From: Planctomycetota bacterium
GTDB lineage: Bacteria > Planctomycetota > MHYJ01 > JACPRB01
Direction of reading: 5' to 3'
Assembly: GCA_016209705.1 (NCBI GenBank)
Contig: JACQVR010000118.1
Span: 22,105-86,104 of the forward strand
DNA: 64,000 nucleotides
Shown piece after piece: positions 30,250 through 38,854 of this stretch. Below the pieces are notes generated by a model. The model saw only the letters and a list, made by a program, of their open reading frames with translations, searched no databases and was not told where the DNA came from. Each line of letters begins with the position of its first letter. Position 1 is the first letter of the stretch. Made by a program: the position numbers and the translations under genes.

Positions 30250-30492
30250 ATGGAGAAGATGGCCATCTCCAAATTCAAGGCCCGGTGTCTCGCGGTTCTG
30301 GAGCGCGTCCGCCGCAGCCGCAAGCCCATTTTGATCACGCGGTTCGGAGAACCGGTCGCCGAGGTGACGCCTCCGCCCGCACCGCCTCGACCGAGAGGAT
30401 GGCTGGGCTCGCTCCGGGGAAGTGCCGTGATCGAAGGCGACATCGTCGGTCCCGCCGTTCCGGAGGAGGACTGGGAGGCGCTCCGTCCGTGA
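30250..30492 (+). CDS. Phd/YefM-family antitoxin of a VapBC-like module
   Basis: The 80-residue protein starts MEKMAISKFKARCLAVLERV, then RKPILITRFGEPVAEVTPP, a typical Phd DNA-binding N-terminus. It ends LRGSAVIEGDIVGPAVPEED, the toxin-wrapping tail. It neutralises the PIN toxin that follows and should repress the promoter described just upstream. The second ATG (30259) is an alternative start. Its stop overlaps the toxin GTG (GTGA). The frameshifted gene at 4640-4889 is a relative. Confidence 0.88.
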   Translation: MEKMAISKFKARCLAVLERVRRSRKPILITRFGEPVAEVTPPPAPPRPRGWLGSLRGSAVIEGDIVGPAVPEEDWEALRP

Positions 30493-30884
30493 GGCTCCTG
30501 CTGGACACCCACGTCTGGATCTGGAGCCTGCTGGACCCCGCGCGCCTCGGGCGGAAGGCTTTGCGGATTCTTTCGGATCCAGCCAGCGAGCTGTGGCTGT
30601 CGCCGATCAGCCTCTGGGAATTCCTGGTCTTGGCCGACAAGGGACGGATCCTCGTGCACGGTCCCGTCGAGACATGGGTCGATCGGGCCTTCGAGAAGGC
30701 CCCGATCAACGAGGCGGCCATGACCCACGAGATTGTCCGGGCGAGCCGGCGGATCGTCCTTCCGCACCGGGATCCGGCGGACAGGTTCATCGCGGCCACG
30801 GCCCACGTGCTGGATCTCGTCCTGGTCACTGCGGACGAGCGACTCCGACAGGTGAAGGACATCAAGGTCCTTCCCGCCCGATGA
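30489..30884 (+). CDS. PIN-domain ribonuclease toxin (VapC-like)
   Basis: The 131-residue protein has the PIN acidic set Asp6 (LLLDTHVWIW), Glu44 (LSPISLWEFLVL), Asp95/Asp98 (HRDPADRFIAATA) and Asp116 (VTADERL). It reads as the single-strand RNA-cleaving toxin of the module, of the subgroup that pairs with Phd-type antitoxins. The GTG start overlaps the antitoxin stop. The gene is intact. Confidence 0.9.
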   Translation: MRLLLDTHVWIWSLLDPARLGRKALRILSDPASELWLSPISLWEFLVLADKGRILVHGPVETWVDRAFEKAPINEAAMTHEIVRASRRIVLPHRDPADRFIAATAHVLDLVLVTADERLRQVKDIKVLPAR

Positions 30885-30924
30885 CACGGCGCCTTCTCGG
30901 AGATTTATGTCTCATATTTTGATT

Positions 30925-30955
30925 CGCCCGTAAAAAATCGTCTTCCTTGCGGGCG
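30925..30955. terminator. Hairpin downstream of the PIN toxin
   Basis: cgcccgtaa and ttgcgggcg form a nine-pair stem (one wobble) with a 13-base loop, 40 bases past the toxin stop. There is no T-run. The rest of the spacer 30956-31126 contains a CCGCCAAA-family element and nothing else I can name. Confidence 0.35.
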
Positions 30956-31034
30956 ACTCAACCACGTTCACGGCGGGCTCATATTTTCTCACCGCGATTT
31001 CGGCGATGAAGGATGTTCCTCTTTTCTTTTCTCG

Positions 31035-31110
31035 GATGAACCGCCAAAACACGGAATCGCCAATCATATTGTTCTTGGTGGCTTCTTTGGCGGCTTCGCG
31101 CTTTCGCGGC
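31035..31110. repeat. Iterated-word palindrome, CCGCCAAA family
   Basis: tgaaccgccaaaacacggaa is answered by ttctttggcggcttcgcgct and ttcgcgg. It lies between the toxin and the convergent selenoprotein lipoprotein gene. Confidence 0.7.
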
Positions 31111-31126
31111 TCCGCAGGTGGGCGCG

Positions 31127-31681
31127 TTATTCGCCCGCGACTTGCTTGAGGATGTTCTTCAGGATCTCGTAGTGCACGGGATCCGCCAGATCGTTGTCCG
31201 TCAAGTTATACGTCCGCGCAAGGCGGTTCTCCCGATCGAGCACGCGGACGTCTCGGAAAACAACGCCCCACGCGCCCCAGACATTCGCCCCGCCGGTATC
31301 TTGCAACCACGGTATCGTCCGGCCCTGGCAAATCGACGCGTTCCCGGATTCATATCCCGCGGCATTTACCCCAAGGATGCGGATCGCGGTGTCGGGGTTC
31401 TCGCTGAGAAGCTCGGCCTGCATCTGATCCAGGTAGCCAAACTGGCTCTGACAATACCCTCAGGTGGCGTGGCCGAAGTACCACGCCGGCACCAAGCCCA
31501 TATAGTCCCGGGGAGATACCGCTTCGTCGAAACGAGCCGAGTTGGGATTGACGTCCAGAAGCGCGAAATCCGGAACGGGAGGAAGTGACGCGTCCTCGGA
31601 ATCGCGGCCGCAACTGGGCAAAAGGATCGCTGCCGCCAGAAGCAAGACCACCCGCAGCCTACCGGGCGACGCCACGTTCAT
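31127..31681 (-). CDS. Selenocysteine-containing redoxin-like lipoprotein (U-G-Y-C)
   Basis: The frame from the ATG at 31681 has a lipoprotein signal (lipobox LLPSC, Cys24) and LLDVNPNSARFDEAVSPRDY, GLVPAWYFGHAT. An in-frame TGA at 31460-31462 (codon 74) follows, then GYCQSQFGYLDQMQAELLSE and a normal thioredoxin-fold ending to 31127. The TGA stands at the first position of a CxxC-type motif (U74-G-Y-C77) after the first beta-strand, as in redoxin-family selenoproteins. A SECIS-like hairpin follows the TGA. The 184-residue product would be an outer- or inner-membrane-anchored thiol/selenol oxidoreductase. It stands alone, between a toxin module and an antitoxin. Confidence 0.82.
31432..31458 (-). 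promoter_or_regulatory. SECIS-like hairpin for the lipoprotein selenoprotein
   Basis: On the mRNA GGUA and UACC close an outer stem, and GCC/GGC an inner stem with loop AGUUU. The loop begins 16 bases after the UGA and has G as its second base, as bacterial SECIS loops require. The stem is weaker than in the thioredoxin gene. Confidence 0.55.
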
Positions 31682-31781
31682 GATCGAATCCTAACTGGTC
31701 CCGATGATGCTATCCATCCCGTGGAACACTCTCAAGCGGACTGGACAGAGCCGAAAATTCACGGGGAACGCAGGGCTTTCT

Positions 31782-32045
31782 CTACCGTTTCTTTGGCCGA
31801 GGAGGAAGTCCCAGGCGGCGGCGCATGTCGTCGTAAGAGATCGTCTACTGTTTCCGGCGGCGCTCGATCATACGCCAGAAGGAAGGACTGGTCATGTACA
31901 AGAGATCCTCCCAATCGTAGCCCTCGACGCCGGTAACGACGGCGACGGGATCTCCACGGCGCGTGATGACCACGCGATCCTTCTGGGCGGCCTCGAGGCA
32001 GGTGCGAATCTTCTTTTGCAGGTTCCGGACGTTGATCGTCTTCAT
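31782..32045 (-). CDS. Phd/YefM-type antitoxin with in-frame TAG near the C-terminus
   Basis: MKTINVRNLQKKIRTCLEAA, then RVVITRRGDPVAVVTGVEGY, is a standard Phd domain. SPSFWRMIERRRKQ follows, then a TAG (31845-31847), and in the same frame TISYDDMRRRLGLPPRPKKR to a second TAG at 31782. The tail after the first TAG is exactly the expected C-terminal helix of this antitoxin subgroup. The gene is either truncated by 20 residues through a nonsense change or read through. No toxin gene is adjacent. It could still repress DNA in truncated form. Confidence 0.65.
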
Positions 32046-32108
32046 AGGATTTCCTCCGTCGTCTTGCCCGGCGGCTTCCTGCGTACGGCGCGGAAAAGGA
32101 ACGTCGAT

Positions 32109-32873
32109 TCAGTAGGTGACCGCTTTCTCTTTCGGCACCCACCCGGTGAGCCCATTCGGAAGCCGCAGGTGGATCCATCCAGCCCGCTCCTCGAGCACCG
32201 TGAATTCCGTCCCCTCGCCCAGCGGCTCCGTGAAGGCCGGATCGAAGCTCTCGGCGTTCCCTTTGCGGGCGATCACGTCCGGCGCGGCGACCACCCCGTG
32301 ACGCGTCCTCTCGATCTCATGATAGTCGAGCGCCAGCGACACGCCCGCCAGCGCTGTCACCGCCACGCCGATCCACATTCCCGCGCGAACGAGCGTTCGC
32401 CGGCGGACGAAGATAAGCGCGGCGAGCGCGAGCAGGAACGTCACCGTCGCCGCCGCGGCGAACGCGCGCGCTTTCTCGGGATATGAAATCCATCGCTGCC
32501 AGAAGAAGACATGATCCAGAAGGGATCTCGATTCGCGAATCGGGAGATTGAGCGACGCGCGCACCGACTCCAGGTTAGCCTGGAGGTACGGATCCCGCGG
32601 CCGATATCGCAACGCGCGCCGATACGCCGCCATGGCGTGGCCGCGCTTGCCCGCGCGCACGTAGGCGTTGCCCAGGTTGTAGAGCACGGCGCCGTTGATG
32701 AAACCGTCCTCCAGCAGGGACTCATATTTCGCCGCCGCGCGCAAATAGCCGTCCGGCGTTTTCGCCTCCTGGAACGCCTGGTTCGCCTCTTCGAAGGCGC
32801 GCGAGGTCTCGATGCCGGCGCCCGCCTCACAACTCGCGAGGAAGAGAAGCGCCGCGGGCCGGAGTCGCCTCAT
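32109..32873 (-). CDS. batE: BatE-like TPR lipoprotein
   Basis: The 254-residue protein has a lipobox (LLFLASC, Cys15), a TPR region (YLRAAAKYESLLEDGFINGA, VLYNLGNAYVRAGKRGHAMA, AYRRALRYRPRDPYLQANLE) and two membrane helices (VTFLLALAALIFV, VAVTALAGVSLAL). A C-terminal SH3-like domain (EFTVLEERAGWIHLRLPNGL, TGWVPKEKA) ends it. This is the BatE architecture of the Bat complex. It overlaps the batD stop (ATGA) and ends the operon. Confidence 0.82.
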   Translation of the reverse strand: MRRLRPAALLFLASCEAGAGIETSRAFEEANQAFQEAKTPDGYLRAAAKYESLLEDGFINGAVLYNLGNAYVRAGKRGHAMAAYRRALRYRPRDPYLQANLESVRASLNLPIRESRSLLDHVFFWQRWISYPEKARAFAAAATVTFLLALAALIFVRRRTLVRAGMWIGVAVTALAGVSLALDYHEIERTRHGVVAAPDVIARKGNAESFDPAFTEPLGEGTEFTVLEERAGWIHLRLPNGLTGWVPKEKAVTY

Positions 32874-34789
32874 GACTTTGCCTTCCCGCGGAACGCGGAC
32901 GTCAGCTCTTCGAGGACCGCGCGCGCCGGCGCGTCCAGATCCGCCGGCGCCTCGGCTCCGGCGCCGTATCTCCACGCATCGCACGATTCGATCAGCGCCG
33001 CCGCCCGCCCTGCCAGCGCCTCGCCCGCGCCCCATTCCCGCACGCGCTCCGAAACCTCCCGAGCCGTCAAGCCCGCCTCCGGAATTCCCGCGACGTCGGC
33101 GACCCATCCCACGAGGGCCGCGCGAATTCCTTGCGCCCGGTCTCCCGAGCGGAGCGCCTCGTCCAAGCGTTCCCGCGCGCGGCGGGCCGCGGCGCGGCGC
33201 CGCTGGAGCGCCGGATCCTCGCGGAGCCGCCGCCGGCGGGCGACCCACACCGCGCCGAACAGATAGAGGACCCCCAGCGCGCCGGCATATCCGACCGTCC
33301 CCGGCACGTTGACCGCATCATTGGAAATCTGCCGCGCATCCGTGATGTTCGCGAAAATTCCCTCGAGCCGGGCTTCGACCGATTTTCCCGCGCGCGGTCC
33401 GTTCCCGCCGACCACGATGTCGCCGCCCTCCATTCGAACCGCCTCGGCGATCTCGATCTCGATCGGCTCCGTGTGGATCGTGATGTACCGCTCCTTGGCC
33501 ACGTCAAAATACGAAAACGGCACGGCCGGCACGTGGGTCACCGCGGCCGCGATCGGGCGAAGGCTGTACGTGAAAATCCTCCGCTCTCCCTTGGTCTCCG
33601 ACGTCGCCTCGTACAGCTTGAAGCGCGAGGCGAATTCGGGCACCTGCGTCAGATCGGGAGCGGCGACATCTTCCAGGTTTCCTCTCCCCGTCACGACCAG
33701 CGTGAACGTCATGGGATCGCCCACCCGAGCTTTTCGAGGAGCGACATCCACGGAAATCCCGAATTCGCCGATCGCTCCCGTGAACGACGCGGGCTTGCCT
33801 TCATCCGGCACCGACTTCACGGTCACGTGCGCGGCTTTGCCGATCGCGTACACCTTGCGTCCCGAAAACCGCCGTCCCTGGAGTTCTTCGGCGAATGTGC
33901 CTTTGACCGTCGCGGGCCCGAAGCGATAGCTTCCGGGGCGCCTGGGAGTGAATGCGCGCACGAGCTCATAAACCCAATATTCTTCCGCTCGCCCCGCGAG
34001 GCTCGGAATCGAGGCCACGTCCGATTCAACCGCCGGACGTCCCTCCAGATCGAACACGGCGATCGGGTCGTCGAACTCGAAGATTCCCGCCTTCCGCGCG
34101 ATCTTGTTGATCGTGAATCCGCGCTGCTGGCGCCGCGCGAGCTTGGGGCTCAGCCAATCCGACGTCGATGCGCTCTCGAGATCCGCCGGAGGGTCGGCCC
34201 ACGGCACTTCCAGAGCGGCCGGGTCGATCACGGAGGTCGGATCGCGATCCTCGCGGGGAGCGGGAAGGCGGCGCACGAATACCCGCAACCGAACCTCGAA
34301 CGGCTGAAGCGGATAGACTTCGGAAGGAACCGCCGAAATGTCCAGGATGACCAGGTTCTGCGCTTCGGGCGCGACGACGCGAAGCGCGCGCGGTTCGCCC
34401 TTCAACTTCTTTCCATCCACCTCCACCGTAGGCGCGGGAACGATCAGGCGGCCGCCTTGGCGAGGAGTGAGGAGGTACCCGTACGCGCGGCCGAACGTCT
34501 CCTTCCGGATGACCCGGCCGTTGATGATCCGGACTTCCGAGGAATTGAGGCTTTGCTCGCCGGCCCCGCGCACTTCGAAGTCCTGAAACGCCGACAGATC
34601 CGGCGGCCGCGGATCGCGCGTGTTCCGCACCAGGACCGTGTACAGAACGGACTCGCCCTCGTAGATCTCGTCGCGCTCCAAGCGCGTCTCGACGCGGGGC
34701 TCGGATTCTTGGGCCAAAGCATCGGCCCATGCGAGCGACGCACCCCACACGAGAGCGAGCGCAGGAATACAGCCAAACTTTGCCATCAA
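32870..34789 (-). CDS. batD: BatD-like (oxygen tolerance) membrane protein
   Basis: The 639-residue protein has a signal peptide, several Ig-like beta domains (RVETRLERDEIYEGESVLYT, GRLIVPAPTVEVDGKKLKG, VDVAPRKARVGDPMTFTLVV, TGRGNLEDVAAPDL), a membrane helix near residue 505 (GYAGALGVLYLFGAVWVARR) and a cytoplasmic helical tail. It is the periplasmic scaffold of the Bat/MoxR system, whose precise activity is unknown. Batches of Bat genes are linked to envelope stress and aerotolerance. It starts after a CCGCCAAA-family palindrome. Confidence 0.88.
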   Translation of the reverse strand: MMAKFGCIPALALVWGASLAWADALAQESEPRVETRLERDEIYEGESVLYTVLVRNTRDPRPPDLSAFQDFEVRGAGEQSLNSSEVRIINGRVIRKETFGRAYGYLLTPRQGGRLIVPAPTVEVDGKKLKGEPRALRVVAPEAQNLVILDISAVPSEVYPLQPFEVRLRVFVRRLPAPREDRDPTSVIDPAALEVPWADPPADLESASTSDWLSPKLARRQQRGFTINKIARKAGIFEFDDPIAVFDLEGRPAVESDVASIPSLAGRAEEYWVYELVRAFTPRRPGSYRFGPATVKGTFAEELQGRRFSGRKVYAIGKAAHVTVKSVPDEGKPASFTGAIGEFGISVDVAPRKARVGDPMTFTLVVTGRGNLEDVAAPDLTQVPEFASRFKLYEATSETKGERRIFTYSLRPIAAAVTHVPAVPFSYFDVAKERYITIHTEPIEIEIAEAVRMEGGDIVVGGNGPRAGKSVEARLEGIFANITDARQISNDAVNVPGTVGYAGALGVLYLFGAVWVARRRRLREDPALQRRRAAARRARERLDEALRSGDRAQGIRAALVGWVADVAGIPEAGLTAREVSERVREWGAGEALAGRAAALIESCDAWRYGAGAEAPADLDAPARAVLEELTSAFRGKAKS

Positions 34790-34821
34790 ACCAAGCCTTG
34801 GTTCGTTGCCCTACTTCCTGG

Positions 34822-34897
34822 ATGAACCGCCAAAACGCCAAAGCGCCATCGGAGTTTTCGGGGGTCTTATTGGCGATTTGGCGTTTCTGCGGTTCAT
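34822..34897. repeat. Iterated-word palindrome, CCGCCAAA family, between batB-batC and batD
   Basis: atgaaccgccaaaacgccaa and ggcgatttggcgtttctgcg plus gttcat are inverse arms, the most perfect copy of the family. It fills most of the 195-bp spacer inside the Bat operon. Confidence 0.85.
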
Positions 34898-34984
34898 ACT
34901 CTTCCCACACTGCGGGCTCTGCGCCGTCGGTGAACCATTGCACTCATCCGTAGTTCCATGTCTTTGTGGTTAGGAAATAGCTTC

Positions 34985-37654
34985 TCACCAATCCCGTTCC
35001 ACCGGGACCCGCCCCCGAATCACGCCCTGAAGCTCTTTTTGCTTTTCGCGATAATCCCGCTCCCGCTCTTTGACTTTGCGCAGGAGCGCTTCCGCCCGTT
35101 GCTGTGACGGCTCGGGTTTCTTCTGTTGTTGATCCTGATTTTTCGTCTGATCTTTTGAATCGTCCTTTTGGTCCTGCTGATCTTTTTGATCGTTCTGCGG
35201 ATCCTGCTGTTGTTGATCCTTCGGCAGCAGGTTCTCGATTTCACGCAGCAGCTTGAGCGCCTCCTCTTCTTTGGGCAACGCCTCCTTGGGTTGAGCGGTT
35301 TCGAGATCGGACCTGGCGCCCTCCGCCTGCTCCTGAATCCGCGGGCCCAGCTCGATCGCCTTTTGATATGCCTGGCGGAGCGCATCAAGCTGCTGCCGCT
35401 GCTTTTCCTTTTCCTGCTCGTCCTGTCCCTGCGGTTCCGGCCGGGCTTGCAACGCCTGAAGCCCTTGCTCCGCCTTCGGAGGCAGCGCGGCGGCGAAGTC
35501 CCGAACTTGAGCCTGATCGCGGATGAGCGGCTTCAGATCCGGAAGATCCTTCTCTTCAACGAGAGGGGTGGTACGCTCCACCACGCTCTTCTCCACCTGG
35601 ATCGCGCGACTCAGGACTTTCTCGAACGGCGCCGCCGCCAGCCAGATCCGCTCCAGCGCCTCGAGCGCCCTTGCCTGCGCGTCCCGGCCGGACTCCCATT
35701 GTTGGACATTCAGGTCGGAAGCGGCCTTCTTCATGGCCTCGCCCGCCTCGTCCGCCCATCCTTCCAGAATTTTCTGCGCTTGATGTCGAGGCTCCGAATC
35801 GGGCTGTCCCTCCGGAGGCCTCAACGCCTCGCCGATTTTCTTCTTCAACGGCTCGATCTCGTCGGCGAGCTGTTGCTGCGCGACGACTGCGCGGCGCAGT
35901 CCTTCCCGCTTCATGGGCGAATCGACCGTCTTTTCCAGCGCCTCCACGCCGCTTTGCAGGCCACGCTGGGTGTGCATCAGCATCTCCAGAAACGTCAATA
36001 GGTCCATTTCCTCTCTCTGCTTTTCCCGATCCTTCCGCGCCCACACGTCCGCCATGTGCTTGAGCCACAGTCGGATCAACTCCAGGTTGTGGCGGGCGTC
36101 CACGTGGTCCGGTTGCAGCTCCAGGCAGGAGCGGAAGTGCCGTACCGCCTGCTGGAGCAGCGCCACTCCTTCCTCGCGTTTGTCCGGCGGAGTTTCCTGG
36201 GGTTTCTCTCCGAAGTGCGCCCGCGCCTTCTGGGCCTCCAGCGTGCCCAGGTTGTAATGCGCGCGCGCGGCCAGCTCCGGTGATTTGGCGGATGCGGCGC
36301 TCAGATAGAGCGTCCGCGCCGCTTCCACATCGCCTTTCGCCTGAAGGACGGCGGCCCGGTTGAAGGCAATGACGAGATCTCCCGGCTTGGCCCAGTCCGC
36401 GTCCGTGAACAGTTTCAAGGCCTCGCCGAGCTTTCCTTCCTTGAATTGCGCGATCCCCTGGCAGACCTTGTCGCCCGCGTCCTGGGTCGGCGAGATCACA
36501 GAGAAAGAAGGCCGACCACGGAGGCGCGGAGACACTGAGGAAAATTGGGGAGATTTGGTCTCCGTGAACTTCGTCACTGCCGAGCTCTCCACCGTGAGCG
36601 CCTGGGAAACACATCCGATCAACGCCATCGCCAGCGTCGCGGCCGGCGCGCGGCCGCGGAAGGGATTCAGGATCCGCTCCGCCACGAAAAGAAGCAGCGC
36701 CAGGAAAACGAAGATCTGGAACCGATCCCGATACCGCCGCCGCTTTTCCGTCTCTTCCTCGCTCCGGGCCAGCGACGCGAGATGGTTCTCGTAGACTTCC
36801 CCCAGATCATAGACCTGCGTCTTCGCGGGCACGTACGCCCCTTGAGTCTTCAGCGCGATGTCCTGGAGGAGCCCTTCATCCATTTTGGACCAGACTTCCT
36901 GGCCCTGGTACTTGAGGTACGCGCGATCGCCCGACTCGGCGACGGTCGGCACGCGCGCGCCCTCGACGGGATCCCCCATTCCCACGGTGAAGATCTTCAC
37001 TCCGCGCTCCGCCGCCGCGGCGGCCGCCTCCGAGGGAAACGAATCGTGGTCCTCGCCGTCGGTGATCAGCAGGAACGCCTGGTCCCGATCCCGCCGCGCC
37101 TCCATGTTGCGGAGCGCTTCGCGGATGGCGTCGCCGATCGCCGTGCCTCCGCGCGGCGCGCTGTCGGGCCCTACCTGATCGAGCATCATGCCGAAGAAGG
37201 AATGGTCGGTCGTCAGCGGACACACCAGGACCGCCTTCCCCGCGAACGCGATCAACCCCACGCGATCGCCCTCCAGACGGCGAAGCAGATCGCGAAGGTC
37301 CGATTTCGACCGTTCGAGTCGGCTGGGCGCCACGTCCTGCGACAGCATGGAGCGGGACACGTCGAGCAGCACCAGGACGTCCGCCCCGCGGCGGGCGACC
37401 TTTTCAAAATAGACGCCCCAGCGCGGGCGGGCCGCCGCGATGCCCAGGCACGCGAACGCCAGAAGCAGCAAGGATCCGCGAATCCAGGGATAGGCGTCGC
37501 GGGATCGAGGCATGACTCGCCCCTGCATGGCGGGCGCGATCAACCGGGCGGCCGCGCTTCGCCGCCGCCGATGCGCGCGCGCCAGCAAGACGCCGACCGG
37601 CACGAGCAGCCAGAGCGCGTACAAGGCCGCCGGATTGTCCCAGCGAATATCCAT
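34985..37654 (-). CDS. BatB-BatC fusion: VWA membrane protein joined to TPR/coiled-coil protein
   Basis: The 889-residue protein begins MDIRWDNPAALYALWLLVPV. Residues 1-345 are BatB: two N-terminal membrane helices, a VWA domain with MIDAS Asp98-x-Ser100-x-Ser102 (LLDVSRSMLSQD), ITDGEDHD, and a third helix. A lipoprotein-like segment (TLAMALIGC) and then a TPR region (GIAQFKEGKLGEALKLFTDA, ARAHYNLGTLEAQKARAHFG) resemble BatC. A long Gln/Lys/Asp-rich helix (DQQQQDPQNDQKDQQDQKDD) follows. The join contains about 30 residues encoded by a CGGAGAC palindrome. The frame extends upstream to 37690, but only through a GGACTTT repeat. Confidence 0.85.
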   Translation of the reverse strand: MDIRWDNPAALYALWLLVPVGVLLARAHRRRRSAAARLIAPAMQGRVMPRSRDAYPWIRGSLLLLAFACLGIAAARPRWGVYFEKVARRGADVLVLLDVSRSMLSQDVAPSRLERSKSDLRDLLRRLEGDRVGLIAFAGKAVLVCPLTTDHSFFGMMLDQVGPDSAPRGGTAIGDAIREALRNMEARRDRDQAFLLITDGEDHDSFPSEAAAAAAERGVKIFTVGMGDPVEGARVPTVAESGDRAYLKYQGQEVWSKMDEGLLQDIALKTQGAYVPAKTQVYDLGEVYENHLASLARSEEETEKRRRYRDRFQIFVFLALLLFVAERILNPFRGRAPAATLAMALIGCVSQALTVESSAVTKFTETKSPQFSSVSPRLRGRPSFSVISPTQDAGDKVCQGIAQFKEGKLGEALKLFTDADWAKPGDLVIAFNRAAVLQAKGDVEAARTLYLSAASAKSPELAARAHYNLGTLEAQKARAHFGEKPQETPPDKREEGVALLQQAVRHFRSCLELQPDHVDARHNLELIRLWLKHMADVWARKDREKQREEMDLLTFLEMLMHTQRGLQSGVEALEKTVDSPMKREGLRRAVVAQQQLADEIEPLKKKIGEALRPPEGQPDSEPRHQAQKILEGWADEAGEAMKKAASDLNVQQWESGRDAQARALEALERIWLAAAPFEKVLSRAIQVEKSVVERTTPLVEEKDLPDLKPLIRDQAQVRDFAAALPPKAEQGLQALQARPEPQGQDEQEKEKQRQQLDALRQAYQKAIELGPRIQEQAEGARSDLETAQPKEALPKEEEALKLLREIENLLPKDQQQQDPQNDQKDQQDQKDDSKDQTKNQDQQQKKPEPSQQRAEALLRKVKERERDYREKQKELQGVIRGRVPVERDW
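36497..36575. repeat. CGGAGAC-family palindrome inside the batB-batC coding sequence
   Basis: cacggaggcgcggagacact and ggtctccgtgaa are inverse arms around a loop of about 25 bases. Read in frame it encodes FTETKSPQFSSVSPRLRGRP, a low-complexity linker between the BatB part and the TPR part. It is the only family copy seen wholly inside a gene. Confidence 0.75.
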
Positions 37655-37656
37655 AA

Positions 37657-37772
37657 ACTTAATGTCCAACGTCCAAAGTCCGAAGTCCATAGTCCGGATC
37701 CCCCCGCAGCCCCCCTGGGGGGTGAGGACCGGGGGATGTGACCTTGGACTTTGGACTTGGGACTTTGGACTT
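37657..37772. repeat. Iterated-word palindrome, GGACTTT family, between batA and batB
   Basis: tgtccaacgtccaaagtccg, then aagtccatagtccgg, stand against ttggactttggacttgggac and tttggac, with a GC-rich central hairpin (ccccgcagcccccctggggg). It provides a false 12-codon N-terminal extension of batB. Confidence 0.85.
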
Positions 37773-37783
37773 CATTCTGTCCT

Positions 37784-38854
37784 TCATGGCAGCGACAGGA
37801 ACCGCGTCATGCTCAGCGCCAGCTCCCCGAGAATCAGCAACGCGCCCGCGATGAGCGGAACATGAAACCACTCCTTGTATTCGGTGTAGACGACGCCTTC
37901 GGTCTCGGTCTTCTCGAGCTGATCGATCGCCGCGTACACTTCCTCCAGCGCCGCGGTGCCGCGCGCGTTGAAATAGCGCCCGCCGGTCGCCTCCGCGATT
38001 CGCTTCAGCGTCGCTTCGTTCAGCTCCACCTGCCGGCGGACCAGCACCGAACGGCCGAACGCGTCCTCCGCCGGAAACGGCGCCGTTCCCGTCGATCCGA
38101 CGCCGATCGTGTAGACCTTGACACCGAACGCCTTCGCCACCTCGGCCGCTTGAAGGGGGTCCGCCACGCCCGCATTGCTCACGCCGTCCGAAAGCAAAAT
38201 GAGGACCTTGCTCTTGGCCGGTACCGCCTTCAGGCGTTCGACGCCCAGCACGATCGCGTCGCCGATCGCGGTGGCCATCTCTTCCTCGTAGAGCTCGGCG
38301 TTGAGGACCTTGCCGCGGGCGTCGCGCAGCGGCTTGGGAATATCCACGTCCTCCAGGATCTGGAGCAGCGCGCCGTGGTCGAGCGTCAGGGGGCAGCGGC
38401 CTTCGGCGAATCCGCCGAAGACGACGAGGCCGATCAGGTCGTCCGGCCGGCCGGAGAGTTTGCCTCGGCCAGCGACGAAATCGCGGAAGACGCGCTTGAC
38501 GACGTCGAGCCGGCGTCGCCGCTGCCCACTTTCCTCGAAATCCATCGCCTGCATCGAGCCGGACCGGTCGATCGCCATCTCGATCGCGATGCCTTCGCCG
38601 CGGAGGCGGAACTCCTCGTGCCCCTGCTGGGGGCGGGCCATCGCCAACGCCAGACAGGACAGACCGGCGATGCGGACGTTCGGAAGGATCCGCTTGACCC
38701 GCTGGGCGGCCGTGACGGGAAGCGACCGAAGGCCGCGCAGGCTGGAAAAGAGCACCGCAAACTTCCGTTCCCGCCGCAGGGACCATGCCGAGACCAGGAC
38801 GATCGGAACGATCGCGGCGATCCAGATCGGGTCCTGGAAGCGGAACCCCGTCAT
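37784..38854 (-). CDS. batA: BatA-like VWA-domain membrane protein
   Basis: The 356-residue protein has two N-terminal helices, a VWA domain with MIDAS Asp96-x-Ser98-x-Ser100 (MAIDRSGSMQAMD), SDGVSNAG, and a C-terminal helix (PLIAGALLILGELAL). An insertion (EESGQRRRRLDVVKRVFRDF) is normal for BatA. It is thought to form a complex with BatB and to be acted on by the MoxR ATPase. It overlaps the neighbouring genes by a few bases. Confidence 0.9.
   Translation of the reverse strand: MTGFRFQDPIWIAAIVPIVLVSAWSLRRERKFAVLFSSLRGLRSLPVTAAQRVKRILPNVRIAGLSCLALAMARPQQGHEEFRLRGEGIAIEMAIDRSGSMQAMDFEESGQRRRRLDVVKRVFRDFVAGRGKLSGRPDDLIGLVVFGGFAEGRCPLTLDHGALLQILEDVDIPKPLRDARGKVLNAELYEEEMATAIGDAIVLGVERLKAVPAKSKVLILLSDGVSNAGVADPLQAAEVAKAFGVKVYTIGVGSTGTAPFPAEDAFGRSVLVRRQVELNEATLKRIAEATGGRYFNARGTAALEEVYAAIDQLEKTETEGVVYTEYKEWFHVPLIAGALLILGELALSMTRFLSLP

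Noticed and set aside
37657..37690. Upstream start of the BatB-BatC protein at 37690
   Set aside because: The extra codons are only a GGACTTT repeat element read in frame. The second ATG fits the family N-terminus.
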